A DNA stretch of 64,000 nt, from positions 1,054,001 through 1,118,000 of the forward strand of contig JADJOI010000003.1 of assembly GCA_016713875.1 (NCBI GenBank). Direction: 5' to 3'. The DNA comes from Flavobacteriales bacterium. Lineage in GTDB: Bacteria > Bacteroidota > Bacteroidia > Flavobacteriales_F > PHOS-HE28. Both the position numbers and the translations under genes were made by a program. Positions 48,300-56,302 of the stretch are shown piece after piece (position 1 is the stretch's first letter; every line of letters begins with the position of its first letter). The notes under the pieces were generated by a model, which saw nothing but the letters and a program-made list of their open reading frames with translations, ran no database searches and was not told the origin of the DNA.

Positions 48300-49057
48300 G
48301 CACACGCGTCATCAACCCCGATTACCGCTACCAGGTGGAGGTCTGCTTCCTGCCCGACCAATATCCGCTGTACGCACAGGACATGGACATCGTGGTGGTG
48401 ATCGATGTGCTGCGTGCCACCAGCGCCATGGTCACGGCGTTCGAGCACGGGGTGGAGCGCATCATCCCGGTGAGCACGGTGGAGGAGGCCCGGCAATACC
48501 TGGGGCGCGAGGGCCACATCGTGGCGGCCGAGCGCAACGGCGAGGTGGTGGAGGGCTTCCAGTACGGCAACTCGCCGCTGGCCTTCCGGGGGCCCGAGGT
48601 GGCCGGCAAGACGCTCGTGATGACCACCACCAACGGCACGCGCACCATCGAGCTGGCCCAAAGCGCCAAGCGCATGGTGATCGGCGCCTTTCTGAACCTC
48701 ACCGCGCTCAGCGACTGGCTGGTGAAGCAGGATGGCAACGTGCTGCTGCTGTGCGCCGGCTGGAAAGGCAAGTTCAACCTGGAGGACAGCACCTTCGCCG
48801 GCGCCGTGATGGACCGGCTGCTGGAGAGCGGCAAGTTCGGCCTGGAGGAGGACAGCAGCATCGCCGCCCAGTACCTGTTCCACGCGGCGCGGGAGAACTT
48901 CATGAGCATCCTGAAGGCCGCGCCCCGCCGCCGCCGGATCGAGCAGTTGCAGATGCTGCCCGACGTGAAGTTCTGCCTCACCGCCGACACCAGCACGGTG
49001 ATCCCCATGCTGCAGGACGGCGTGCTGGTGCCCATGAAGTACGAACCCGTGGCCTGA
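48296..49057 (+). CDS. comB: 2-phosphosulfolactate phosphatase (ComB family)
   Basis: The 253-residue protein matches ComB: VVIDVLRATSAMVTAFEHGV (about 34-53), AERNGEVVEGFQYGNSPLAF, MTTTNGTRTIELAQSA (about 110-125) and LLLCAGWKGKFNLEDSTFAG. ComB dephosphorylates 2-phosphosulfolactate to sulfolactate, a step of coenzyme M synthesis in methanogens; in Bacteroidota the role is unsettled and might relate to sulfonate or sulfonolipid metabolism, or to a different phosphatase substrate. It overlaps gcvT and the following gene at both ends. Confidence 0.85.
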   Translation: MSTRVINPDYRYQVEVCFLPDQYPLYAQDMDIVVVIDVLRATSAMVTAFEHGVERIIPVSTVEEARQYLGREGHIVAAERNGEVVEGFQYGNSPLAFRGPEVAGKTLVMTTTNGTRTIELAQSAKRMVIGAFLNLTALSDWLVKQDGNVLLLCAGWKGKFNLEDSTFAGAVMDRLLESGKFGLEEDSSIAAQYLFHAARENFMSILKAAPRRRRIEQLQMLPDVKFCLTADTSTVIPMLQDGVLVPMKYEPVA

Positions 49058-50064
49058 TGCGCAGCGGACGCTCCGCCTTTCCCCTCGTGCTGATGGCGGT
49101 GCTGCTCGCCTGGCCCGTGCTGCTCGCCGAGGAGGCCGGTAGCTGGGGCTTCTACGGCCACAAGCGGATCAACCGGATGGCCTGCTTCACCTTGCCGCCG
49201 GCCATGTTCCCCTTCTTCAAGCGCCACATCGACTTCATCAGCGACCACGCGGTGGACCCCGACCGGCGCCGCTATGCCGACCCCGAGGAGGCTCCGCGGC
49301 ACTACATCGACATCGACCACTACGCCCACGGAGGCCAGGACCCCTTCGCGGTGATGCCCGAGCGCTGGAACGACGCGGTGGCCAAGTTCACCGAGGATAC
49401 GCTGAAGGCGTACGGCATCGTGCCATGGCACGTCAACGTGATGTATGGCCGTCTGGTGAGCGCCTTCCAGCGCGGTGACGTGGATCGCATCCTGCGCTAC
49501 GCCGCCGACCTGGGCCATTACGTCGGCGACGCGCATGTGCCCCTGCACACCACCGAGAACTACAACGGCCAGCTCACCGGCCAGCACGGCATCCATGCCT
49601 TCTGGGAGAGCCGCATCCCCGAGCTGAGCGCCGAAGGCTACGACCACCTGGTGGGCCGTGCGCGCTACCTGGACTCACCCCTGGGCCGCGCCTGGGACGC
49701 TGTGCGCGACAGCCATGCCGCCGTGGACAGCGTGCTGGCCATCGAACGCAGCGTGGACGAGGCCTGGTCGGACGACCGGCAGTACGTGATGGAGGAGCGC
49801 GGTCGCACGGGCATGCGCACGTACAGCCGGGATTACACGGCCGCCTACGAAGCTGCCATGGACGGCATGGTGGAACGGCGGATGAACGCCAGCATCATCG
49901 TGCTCGGAAGCTTCTGGTATTCCGCGTGGGTGGACGCCGGCCAGCCCGACCTGGACCGCCTGGAGCAGAAGGAGGTCAGCGACAGCCTCAAGCGCGTGAT
50001 CGCGGCCGAGGAGGAGCAGTTCCGCATCGCCCGGCAGGCCTTCGGCCGGGACCATCCGGAGTAG
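49057..50064 (+). CDS. secreted zinc-dependent phospholipase C / S1-P1 nuclease-like protein
   Basis: The 335-residue protein has a signal peptide (first 24 or so residues). The mature form would start near WGFYGHKRINRMACF, where Trp and His bind zinc in this fold. Further ligands occur in ADLGHYVGDAHVPLHTTENY (about 157-176) and GIHAFWESRIPEL. The all-helical trinuclear-zinc fold is shared by P1 nuclease and phospholipase C; this sequence does not decide which. Its ATG overlaps the comB stop (TGATG). Confidence 0.82.
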   Translation: MRSGRSAFPLVLMAVLLAWPVLLAEEAGSWGFYGHKRINRMACFTLPPAMFPFFKRHIDFISDHAVDPDRRRYADPEEAPRHYIDIDHYAHGGQDPFAVMPERWNDAVAKFTEDTLKAYGIVPWHVNVMYGRLVSAFQRGDVDRILRYAADLGHYVGDAHVPLHTTENYNGQLTGQHGIHAFWESRIPELSAEGYDHLVGRARYLDSPLGRAWDAVRDSHAAVDSVLAIERSVDEAWSDDRQYVMEERGRTGMRTYSRDYTAAYEAAMDGMVERRMNASIIVLGSFWYSAWVDAGQPDLDRLEQKEVSDSLKRVIAAEEEQFRIARQAFGRDHPE

Positions 50065-50069
50065 GCCGC

Positions 50070-50474
50070 TCAGTAACGGGGCGCCTGGAAGAGCGCCGAC
50101 ACCCGTTCGTCGTTCAGCGACACCAGGGTGAACACGCCGAGCAGCAGCCCCAGGGGGATGTTCAACAGGTCGACGGCCGCCACCACCATGCAGGCGGTGC
50201 GGTTGGTGCGCCTGGCCAGCCAGCTCCCGCACAGCAGGTTCAGGATGCCCACGATCTCCACCAGCGCGAAGAGCACCCAGCCCAGGGCAGTAAGGAAGGT
50301 GCCGACCCAGGCGGGGATGTCGCTGTTGGCCTGCTCGGCCAGCCAGTCGCTGCCCATGAAGGTGCCGATGAACACGAGCGCCAGCAGGGCCAGTCCGGAG
50401 AAGCACACGATGGCACCGTAGGCATAGTGCAGGGCGGAAAGCGTACGGAGCCGAACACTGGGGTCCATGAACAT
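50070..50474 (-). CDS. small hypothetical membrane protein
   Basis: The 134-residue protein has four predicted transmembrane helices (around 14-38, 52-75, 82-95 and 98-118) and no recognised motif. The N-terminus MFMDPSVRLRTLSALHYAYG offers two ATGs (50474 or 50468). It converges on the P1-like gene with 5 nt between stops. I cannot assign a function. Confidence 0.7.
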   Translation of the reverse strand: MFMDPSVRLRTLSALHYAYGAIVCFSGLALLALVFIGTFMGSDWLAEQANSDIPAWVGTFLTALGWVLFALVEIVGILNLLCGSWLARRTNRTACMVVAAVDLLNIPLGLLLGVFTLVSLNDERVSALFQAPRY

Positions 50475-50575
50475 GGTGGTTTGTGGATGTGAAGATGCTC
50501 GTCAGGAGCGCGCCTGAACCTGCTCTTCGGATGAACGGAAGGCGGCCCGCATGAGCGGAAGCGCGGCAGGACGGA

Positions 50576-52384
50576 TCAGCGCACGACGACGAAGCGTTCC
50601 GTCGCCATCAAGCGACCATCCACGACCAACGAAACGGTGTGGGCACCGGCCGCGCCGGCGTGGTGGTAGTGTACATCCGTGCGTCCTGGGGACAGGCGCA
50701 GGGGCACCCGTCCGATCGCCCGGCCGTCCGCCGCGCGGATCAGCAGGTAGGCCTCCGTCCGTGTGGAAAGGCTTGTCGGTGCGTGCACCGTGAACAGGGC
50801 CTCCTGCGAGAAGGGGTCCGGGACAGGCGGGCTCAACCAGGCCCATGCCGCCTGGGCTGCCGGTTCCGGAACCCCGATGCCCCAGCAGGAGATCCCGTAG
50901 GGCAGGTCGTCCACGGGCTGTGAAGGCGTGTCCGCATCGTTGCCCTTCACCTGTTCACGCGTGAACGGGCTCATGACCCCGTTGCTGTCGACCACGGCCA
51001 CACTGATGGCGTAGGCCAGCCCCCCGGTGAGACCGGGGACCAGGTAGCTGGTGTCGGCCGTTCGGTACACCGCGTCGAAATCGGGGCCGGTGTTGGTTCG
51101 TCGCACGCCGATGCGGTAGGCCATGTGGCCCGGTGCGGGCGTGAAGCTCACGCGCAGTCCGGCGGGCTCGTCGTGCACCACGAACTCCGGCTCCGCCGGA
51201 CCGAGCGCCATCAGGGCCGCGGCCATGCCGTTGATCAGCGTGTTGCGTTGCAGGTAGTTGAAGTCCACGAAGAAGCTGTCCACCTGCAGGTCGCCATCAG
51301 TGTCCACGCCGAGCACATCATCGCTTGTGTGTTGATGGTCGGTGTACCATGCGCTGTCCACCTCGGCGCTGCCGTGTTCGTTGGCGCTGGTGAAGCGGAC
51401 GTTGCGGAAGCCCTGCGCACGGAACGGGATGTGATCGCCTCCGCGGCCGTCACGGTCCTCGCGGTCCATCACCTCCACGGCCATGGGCACGGCCATCTGG
51501 TCCTGCAGCTTCTCCTCGTACATCAGGCGCACCGTGCGGGCGAAGGTGCGGTGCGGGGTGGCGATGCTGCCGGCTGCGAAGAGGCGCACGCGCAGGCTGT
51601 CCACCGAGCCGGGCGACGCACACGACGGGGCGCTGGACGTCTGCCCGCACAGCACCCCGCCCACGATGTCGTTGTTCAGTACCGCCTTGATGGCGATGCC
51701 TTCCTGCGCGCACCATTGCGCCATGGCCTCGGCGCCCACCAGGCCCTGTTCCTCGCCGGTGGTGAGCATGAACACGAGGGTGTGCCGGAAGCTGTAGCGG
51801 CTCATCACGCGCGCCAGTTCCAGCACCAGTGCCGATCCGCTGCCGTTGTCCTCCATGCCGGGCGCGGGGCGGTCCACGTCACAATCGCCCGCGCAGCGGC
51901 TGTCCAGGTGGGCCTCGATCAACACCAGTTGATGGTCGGTGGTGTCGCTGCCGGGCAGCACGGCGAGCACGTTGCGCCAACCGAAGGCATCACCGCACGA
52001 CCCGTTGGGCCAGTCGAACTGTAGATAGGCAGGCAGCAGGCGGCCTTCGCTCGCCTGCCCGGAGCGGGCGAAGTGCGCAAAGGCCCAGCGGCGCGCGGCA
52101 CCGATGCCCTGCGTATCGCTCACCGTATCGCTGTACGAGTGGCGGGTGTGGAAGCCTTCCAAGGCCTCCAGCGAGGCGCGCAACGAGTCGGCCTCGAGGG
52201 CATGCCGCATCTCGCACAGCATGGTGCCGTGCTCCGTGATGGGGGAGGAGGCCGCGTAGAGCGCGGGATCGTACTGACCGCGCAGCACCTGCTCCACTTC
52301 GGCATCGGTCACCACGATGGTGGTCACCGGTTGCGCCGTGGCGGGCAGTGCGGCAAGCAGGAGCAGGGTGGGCAGGGTACGCAC
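50576..52384 (-). CDS. secreted M28-family zinc aminopeptidase with a C-terminal sorting-like domain
   Basis: The 602-residue protein has a signal peptide (RTLPTLLLLAALPATAQ). The M28 catalytic domain shows LIEAHLDSRCAGDC (zinc His and bridging Asp), GMEDNGSGSALVLELARV, TTGEEQGLVGAEAM (catalytic Glu-Glu) and YTDHQHTSDDVLGVD. A fibronectin-like domain (about 405-490) and a C-terminal beta domain ending LMATERFVVVR follow, resembling a type IX sorting tail. It probably digests peptides outside the cell. The start is GTG at 52384, overlapped by an inverted repeat. Confidence 0.86.
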   Translation of the reverse strand: MRTLPTLLLLAALPATAQPVTTIVVTDAEVEQVLRGQYDPALYAASSPITEHGTMLCEMRHALEADSLRASLEALEGFHTRHSYSDTVSDTQGIGAARRWAFAHFARSGQASEGRLLPAYLQFDWPNGSCGDAFGWRNVLAVLPGSDTTDHQLVLIEAHLDSRCAGDCDVDRPAPGMEDNGSGSALVLELARVMSRYSFRHTLVFMLTTGEEQGLVGAEAMAQWCAQEGIAIKAVLNNDIVGGVLCGQTSSAPSCASPGSVDSLRVRLFAAGSIATPHRTFARTVRLMYEEKLQDQMAVPMAVEVMDREDRDGRGGDHIPFRAQGFRNVRFTSANEHGSAEVDSAWYTDHQHTSDDVLGVDTDGDLQVDSFFVDFNYLQRNTLINGMAAALMALGPAEPEFVVHDEPAGLRVSFTPAPGHMAYRIGVRRTNTGPDFDAVYRTADTSYLVPGLTGGLAYAISVAVVDSNGVMSPFTREQVKGNDADTPSQPVDDLPYGISCWGIGVPEPAAQAAWAWLSPPVPDPFSQEALFTVHAPTSLSTRTEAYLLIRAADGRAIGRVPLRLSPGRTDVHYHHAGAAGAHTVSLVVDGRLMATERFVVVR

Positions 52385-52418
52385 GGGCGGGATGTGCCGA
52401 AAAGGTACATCCCGCCCG
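52384..52418. repeat. 12-bp inverted repeat at the peptidase start
   Basis: CGGGCGGGATGT and its exact complement ACATCCCGCCCG flank an 11-nt loop. The stem begins at the first base of the GTG start codon of the M28 peptidase, and the loop holds the only promoter-like box there (TACCTTTT on the minus strand). It could be an operator or an mRNA hairpin. Confidence 0.7.
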
Positions 52419-52432
52419 TCGATACGTGCGGA

Positions 52433-54847
52433 TCAGCGCCCGCGCGAACGGCTGCCACCACCGCCTGAGGGCGCGCGGCCACCGCCACTGCCGCCACCAC
52501 CCGAACGCGAGGGGGCTGGAGCGGACGGCCGTGCCGATCCACCGGGGCGCGCCGGGCTGTAGTTCCGTTGCGGTGCGCTGGGTCGGGTCGTGGGGGCCGT
52601 ACGCTGCGGTGGCGCCACGTCCCGCCGCGGGATCGAGGGTTGCGTGCGGTACTGCTGATAGGTGCGATCCCGCTCCACCGCACGCTGTCGGTCCTGCTGG
52701 ATCCGGTACGGGTCCTGGGCATCGGGCCGTGCCTGGGGCCTCACCTCGGGTGCGGGTCGGGTGCCCGGGGCCGGCTGCGGGGCCGGGCGGGCCTCCGGCT
52801 GCGTCACGGCGGGACGCGTGCGGTCCGTATCGCCAGTGGACGGCGCCGGCCGCGCGGCGGGCACCTTCTCCCACGCTTGCCCGGTGTAGCGCTCGGCCGT
52901 GCCATTGGTGCGTCGGTACACGTTGCCGGCCGCATCGGTGAAGTGGTCCGCGGCGGGTTGCTTGCTCAGGTTCTGCGCCGGGGTCGCACGGGTCACCTGG
53001 CTCGCCGTCACGCCTGGCCGTTGGCGCGAAGCGTACAGGCTGTTCGCCGGTGCGGCGGTGCCGGGCGTGCTGCGGGAGGCGCTCAGCGTGCCGCGATGAC
53101 CATAGTAGCTGTTCACGGTGCCGTGGCAGCAGGGCGGCACATACTGGCAGGGGCCCCACCAGCCCCATCCACCGTAGCCCCAGCCCCCCCAGCCCCAGCC
53201 GCCCCAGCCCCAGTTCCAGCCGCCCCAGCCCCAACCCCAACCGGGGCCGTACCAGTTGTAGCCCCAGCCACCGCCGAAGCCCCAACCGCCCCAAGGGTCG
53301 TAGAACATGCCGAAGCCCCAGGTGAAGGGACGCGGTCGCCAGAACCGCGGCCACGGGTCATAGTAGAACCCGGTGCCGTACACCACCACGCCGCCCTGCA
53401 CGTAAGCCCCCATGTAACCCGGCGTGTAGCCCATGTACACCCAGTCCGACGTGTGGTCGTAGATGTACACGTAGCGCAGGTTGTAGGCCTCGCTGCTGGG
53501 CGGGATGTCGTTCACCGCGGCGGGTACTTCGGTGCTCACCAACCATGGGCCGTCGGGCGAACCGCTCTCGAACCAGATGCCATTGTCGCACGCATGATAG
53601 CGGCCGTTGATGCGCAGCACGCTGGTGCTGGCGTTGCGGGCGAGCTCAACGGAAGTGCCCGGCACCAGCTCGAACTCCGGTGCTCCTGCGTAGGTCACCG
53701 TGAGGCTCGCGTTGCGGCGGTCCACTTTGGCGGTCTGCGGGATGCGGGCGTCGCGCACGGCTTCGCGGGCCGCGGGCGTACCAGCGATGTGAGTCAGCAC
53801 CGCGTCCTTCTTGCTGCCTTCGGGGATGGCCTGGAAATCGCGTGGCAGGTCGGCCGAGGGCACGAAGGTCCAGGTCCCGCTGCGTAGGTCGCTCGTGCGA
53901 TACCAGCGGCCGCTCAGCAGCGCATAGTGCTGCTGCGTGGCGATCTCCAGGAACAGGTTGCGATCGGTGTTCATCACGGCCAGCAGTCCGGTGTTCTCCA
54001 CCGGTTCGTACTGCGGCGGGCCATCGAGGTCCAGCAGTTCGGCCGGGGTGGTACGCATCACGATCACCGGCACCTGGCCTTCCGCCCCGGCGGTGGAGGT
54101 GAGGGCCGCGCTGTCGCCCGCCTTCGCCGCCAGTTCGCGCAGCACCTGGGGCACATCGCGCTGCACGCTCCAGGGGCCTTCCAACGCGGTGCTCCGGTAC
54201 CAGAGGCCCGAACCGTACAGGTAGTGCTGTCCGTTATGGCGCAGCACCAGGAAGGGGGTGTTGGACACGCGCTCCACCCGCGCCGCCTTGGCCGAGCGGT
54301 ACACCGGATCCTCCGTATCGGGCACGTCGTCCAGCGGCTCATAGCGCGGCGCACCGTCGATGAAGAGCAGGGCGCTCGGCGACTCGGTGTAGATGATCTC
54401 CGGAGCGTCGTTGTTCAGTCCATCCTCGCGGGAGCGTTCATCTTCCAGCGCGGACACCAGCAGGTCCATGCTCAGCTGAGGCGTACGTTCGGGGATCTCG
54501 GCGCTCAACGTGGTGCGCAGGCGCAACAGTTCGCCCTCGTCGGTGATGCCCGGAAAGCGCGCGTCGGTGACGCTGAAGGCCACCAGGCGACCCATCCGGT
54601 TGCCACGGTCCATCTCCAGCATACCATCGCCCCACACCGCGCCGAACACGGCCGCTTTGTCCGCGGGACGCTTCACGGCCACGGCCATGCGCGCGGCGAA
54701 ATGGTTTCCGGAAAGACGCTCGGGCTGGGGTGCGAACACCTGGTACTCGGTGCCTTCCGCAGTGAAGCGGAGCGGCCATTCATCCTGCGCGATCAGCGGG
54801 GCGGCGGCCACTAGGCCGACGATCCCCAGGGAGCGGAACATGTTCAT
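52433..54847 (-). CDS. large secreted repeat protein with a Trp/Gly-rich segment, function unknown
   Basis: The 804-residue protein has a signal peptide (MFRSLGIVGLVAAAPLIAQ). Its middle carries three copies of a short module: YLYGSGLWYRSTALEGPW, ALLSGRWYRTSDLRSGTW and ACDNGIWFESGSPDGPW. These somewhat resemble the 'carbohydrate-binding V/XII' annotation used for such proteins. A run of about 75 residues dominated by Trp, Gly and Tyr (from about 480) comes next, then an Arg/Pro/Gln-rich, probably disordered tail ending in Gly/Ser/Arg. It is likely a surface or envelope structural protein. ATG 54847 is chosen for the signal peptide. Confidence 0.75.
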   Translation of the reverse strand: MNMFRSLGIVGLVAAAPLIAQDEWPLRFTAEGTEYQVFAPQPERLSGNHFAARMAVAVKRPADKAAVFGAVWGDGMLEMDRGNRMGRLVAFSVTDARFPGITDEGELLRLRTTLSAEIPERTPQLSMDLLVSALEDERSREDGLNNDAPEIIYTESPSALLFIDGAPRYEPLDDVPDTEDPVYRSAKAARVERVSNTPFLVLRHNGQHYLYGSGLWYRSTALEGPWSVQRDVPQVLRELAAKAGDSAALTSTAGAEGQVPVIVMRTTPAELLDLDGPPQYEPVENTGLLAVMNTDRNLFLEIATQQHYALLSGRWYRTSDLRSGTWTFVPSADLPRDFQAIPEGSKKDAVLTHIAGTPAAREAVRDARIPQTAKVDRRNASLTVTYAGAPEFELVPGTSVELARNASTSVLRINGRYHACDNGIWFESGSPDGPWLVSTEVPAAVNDIPPSSEAYNLRYVYIYDHTSDWVYMGYTPGYMGAYVQGGVVVYGTGFYYDPWPRFWRPRPFTWGFGMFYDPWGGWGFGGGWGYNWYGPGWGWGWGGWNWGWGGWGWGGWGYGGWGWWGPCQYVPPCCHGTVNSYYGHRGTLSASRSTPGTAAPANSLYASRQRPGVTASQVTRATPAQNLSKQPAADHFTDAAGNVYRRTNGTAERYTGQAWEKVPAARPAPSTGDTDRTRPAVTQPEARPAPQPAPGTRPAPEVRPQARPDAQDPYRIQQDRQRAVERDRTYQQYRTQPSIPRRDVAPPQRTAPTTRPSAPQRNYSPARPGGSARPSAPAPSRSGGGGSGGGRAPSGGGGSRSRGR

Positions 54848-54925
54848 CGCTGCTGGACCATTGGACGGGTCCCGCCAAGGAATGTCAAATACCCTGCCGG
54901 AACCGTACGGCGTGTCATGGGAATG

Positions 54926-54956
54926 AAAAACCCCGCGTCCCATGCGGGACGCGGGG
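54926..54956 (-). terminator. rho-independent terminator after the beta-barrel gene
   Basis: On the minus strand CCCCGCGTCCC/GGGACGCGGGG form an 11-bp stem followed by TTTTT, 22 nt beyond the beta-barrel stop codon. Confidence 0.88.
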
Positions 54957-54977
54957 CTCGTTCATGATCGGAGGTCG

Positions 54978-55592
54978 TCAGTCGTTCTTGTCGTCGTCGC
55001 CGAAGTTCAGACCAACGGTCAACCCGTAGGTGAGGTAGCGCGAGCCGATGTCCTTCACCCGGATGTTGTCGCTGAACACGCGGCTCAATCCGAAGCTCAC
55101 GCTGGGCTCCAGCGTGAACAGGCCCATGTCGAAGCCCAGGCCGGCATCCACGTTGAAGGAGCCGTTGTTGAAGTCGCCCTTGTTCCAACCGATGTGGTCG
55201 TCGCGATCGTCCACGCTCAGCAGCACATCGTATGTGGGGCCGGCGAAGAAGCGCAGGTCGAACTGGTAGCTATCGACGATGCGGTAGCCGCCGAGCAGCT
55301 TCAGGCGCAGGTTGGTGCGGATGATGTCGCCTTCGGCCAACACCGAGTCGTTGAGCGTGGTCTTTACCGCCGTCACGTTGCGACCGAAGAACACACCCGG
55401 TTGGAAGTAGGCGCGGTTGCCGATGCGGAGGTCGGTGCCCACCTGCCAGCCCACCGTGCCACGGAACTCCACGTTGGGGTCGTCGTCGGTGAGGTGCTGA
55501 TAGGTGAGGCCCAACTGCGGGTTCACTTGGAACTGGGCGGAGGCCGCACCGGCCAGGGGCACAAGAGCGGCGATGAGCAGGAGCTTTTTCAT
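54978..55592 (-). CDS. outer-membrane beta-barrel protein
   Basis: The 204-residue protein has a signal peptide (MKKLLLIAALVPLAGAASAQ). Alternating hydrophobic/polar strands end in LTYGLTVGLNFG, typical of PorT/OmpW-like 8- to 10-stranded barrels ('outer membrane beta-barrel' family of Bacteroidota). It would form a small outer-membrane protein. No ligand or channel motif is evident. A strong terminator follows, so it is probably transcribed alone. Confidence 0.82.
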   Translation of the reverse strand: MKKLLLIAALVPLAGAASAQFQVNPQLGLTYQHLTDDDPNVEFRGTVGWQVGTDLRIGNRAYFQPGVFFGRNVTAVKTTLNDSVLAEGDIIRTNLRLKLLGGYRIVDSYQFDLRFFAGPTYDVLLSVDDRDDHIGWNKGDFNNGSFNVDAGLGFDMGLFTLEPSVSFGLSRVFSDNIRVKDIGSRYLTYGLTVGLNFGDDDKND

Positions 55593-55643
55593 GGCGTTGG
55601 CTGTTGCCGAACCCACATTTTCAAGCCGCGTGCCAAAGCAAGC

Positions 55644-56249
55644 TCAGCCTTGGCTGTCAGCAGGTTCCACGGCGATAGCCACCTCGTTGCGGCGGCCAAG
55701 CAGCTGCCACGGCGGGTTGTAGCCCATCACCACGGGGCGCCCGACCGCACGCCACGGCGAACCCGTCAACGCACGCTGCAGGCGCTCCACCTCGCGAGCG
55801 ATCCGAAGGTCGGTGGCCCGTCCGCCGAAGCGCACGCAGGCCATGCGCGCGGACGGACGCTCCAGCACCAGCACCGTGGGATCATCGGGCACCGGCAGGT
55901 CATGGTCCGTGCGGCCACCGGGCATGCCGAAGAACACCGTGTAGCCCCGGTCATCCTGCTCCAGCGTCACCGGGGCCGTCATGGCGATGCGTTCCTCATG
56001 GTCGTTGCCACCGAAGATATAGCGGGCCAGGCGGCGGAAACCCATCGGAGCGGCCTCGGCGTAGCGAGCGTTGTGCGTGTGATGACCCACGGCCCAATGC
56101 GGTGGATACGCGCGCACCTCAAGGTCCCTCAAGCGCTCCACCACGCGATACGGGACCTGCTCCACGCGCCGCACGGCCCAAAGGCTCATCAGCTGCGCCA
56201 CCAGGAAGAGCACGATCGTCGCGGCCGTGATGAACAGCGTCCACTTCAT
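55644..56249 (-). CDS. SOUL family heme-binding protein
   Basis: The 201-residue protein has an N-terminal membrane anchor (MKWTLFITAATIVLFLVAQL). SOUL-domain features follow: YRVVERLRDLEVRAYPPHWA (about 34-53), FRRLARYIFGGND, IAMTAPVTLE (the signature iAMTaPV) and FFGMPGG. The C-terminus includes RPVVMGYNPPW, another SOUL hallmark. Members bind heme or porphyrin; the physiological role in bacteria is unclear. It is divergent from the flavoprotein gene. Confidence 0.9.
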   Translation of the reverse strand: MKWTLFITAATIVLFLVAQLMSLWAVRRVEQVPYRVVERLRDLEVRAYPPHWAVGHHTHNARYAEAAPMGFRRLARYIFGGNDHEERIAMTAPVTLEQDDRGYTVFFGMPGGRTDHDLPVPDDPTVLVLERPSARMACVRFGGRATDLRIAREVERLQRALTGSPWRAVGRPVVMGYNPPWQLLGRRNEVAIAVEPADSQG

Positions 56250-56302
56250 GGCAGGGGAACACCACAACGGTGCGCAACGTTCGCCCGGCCGAACTTCGCG
56301 GC

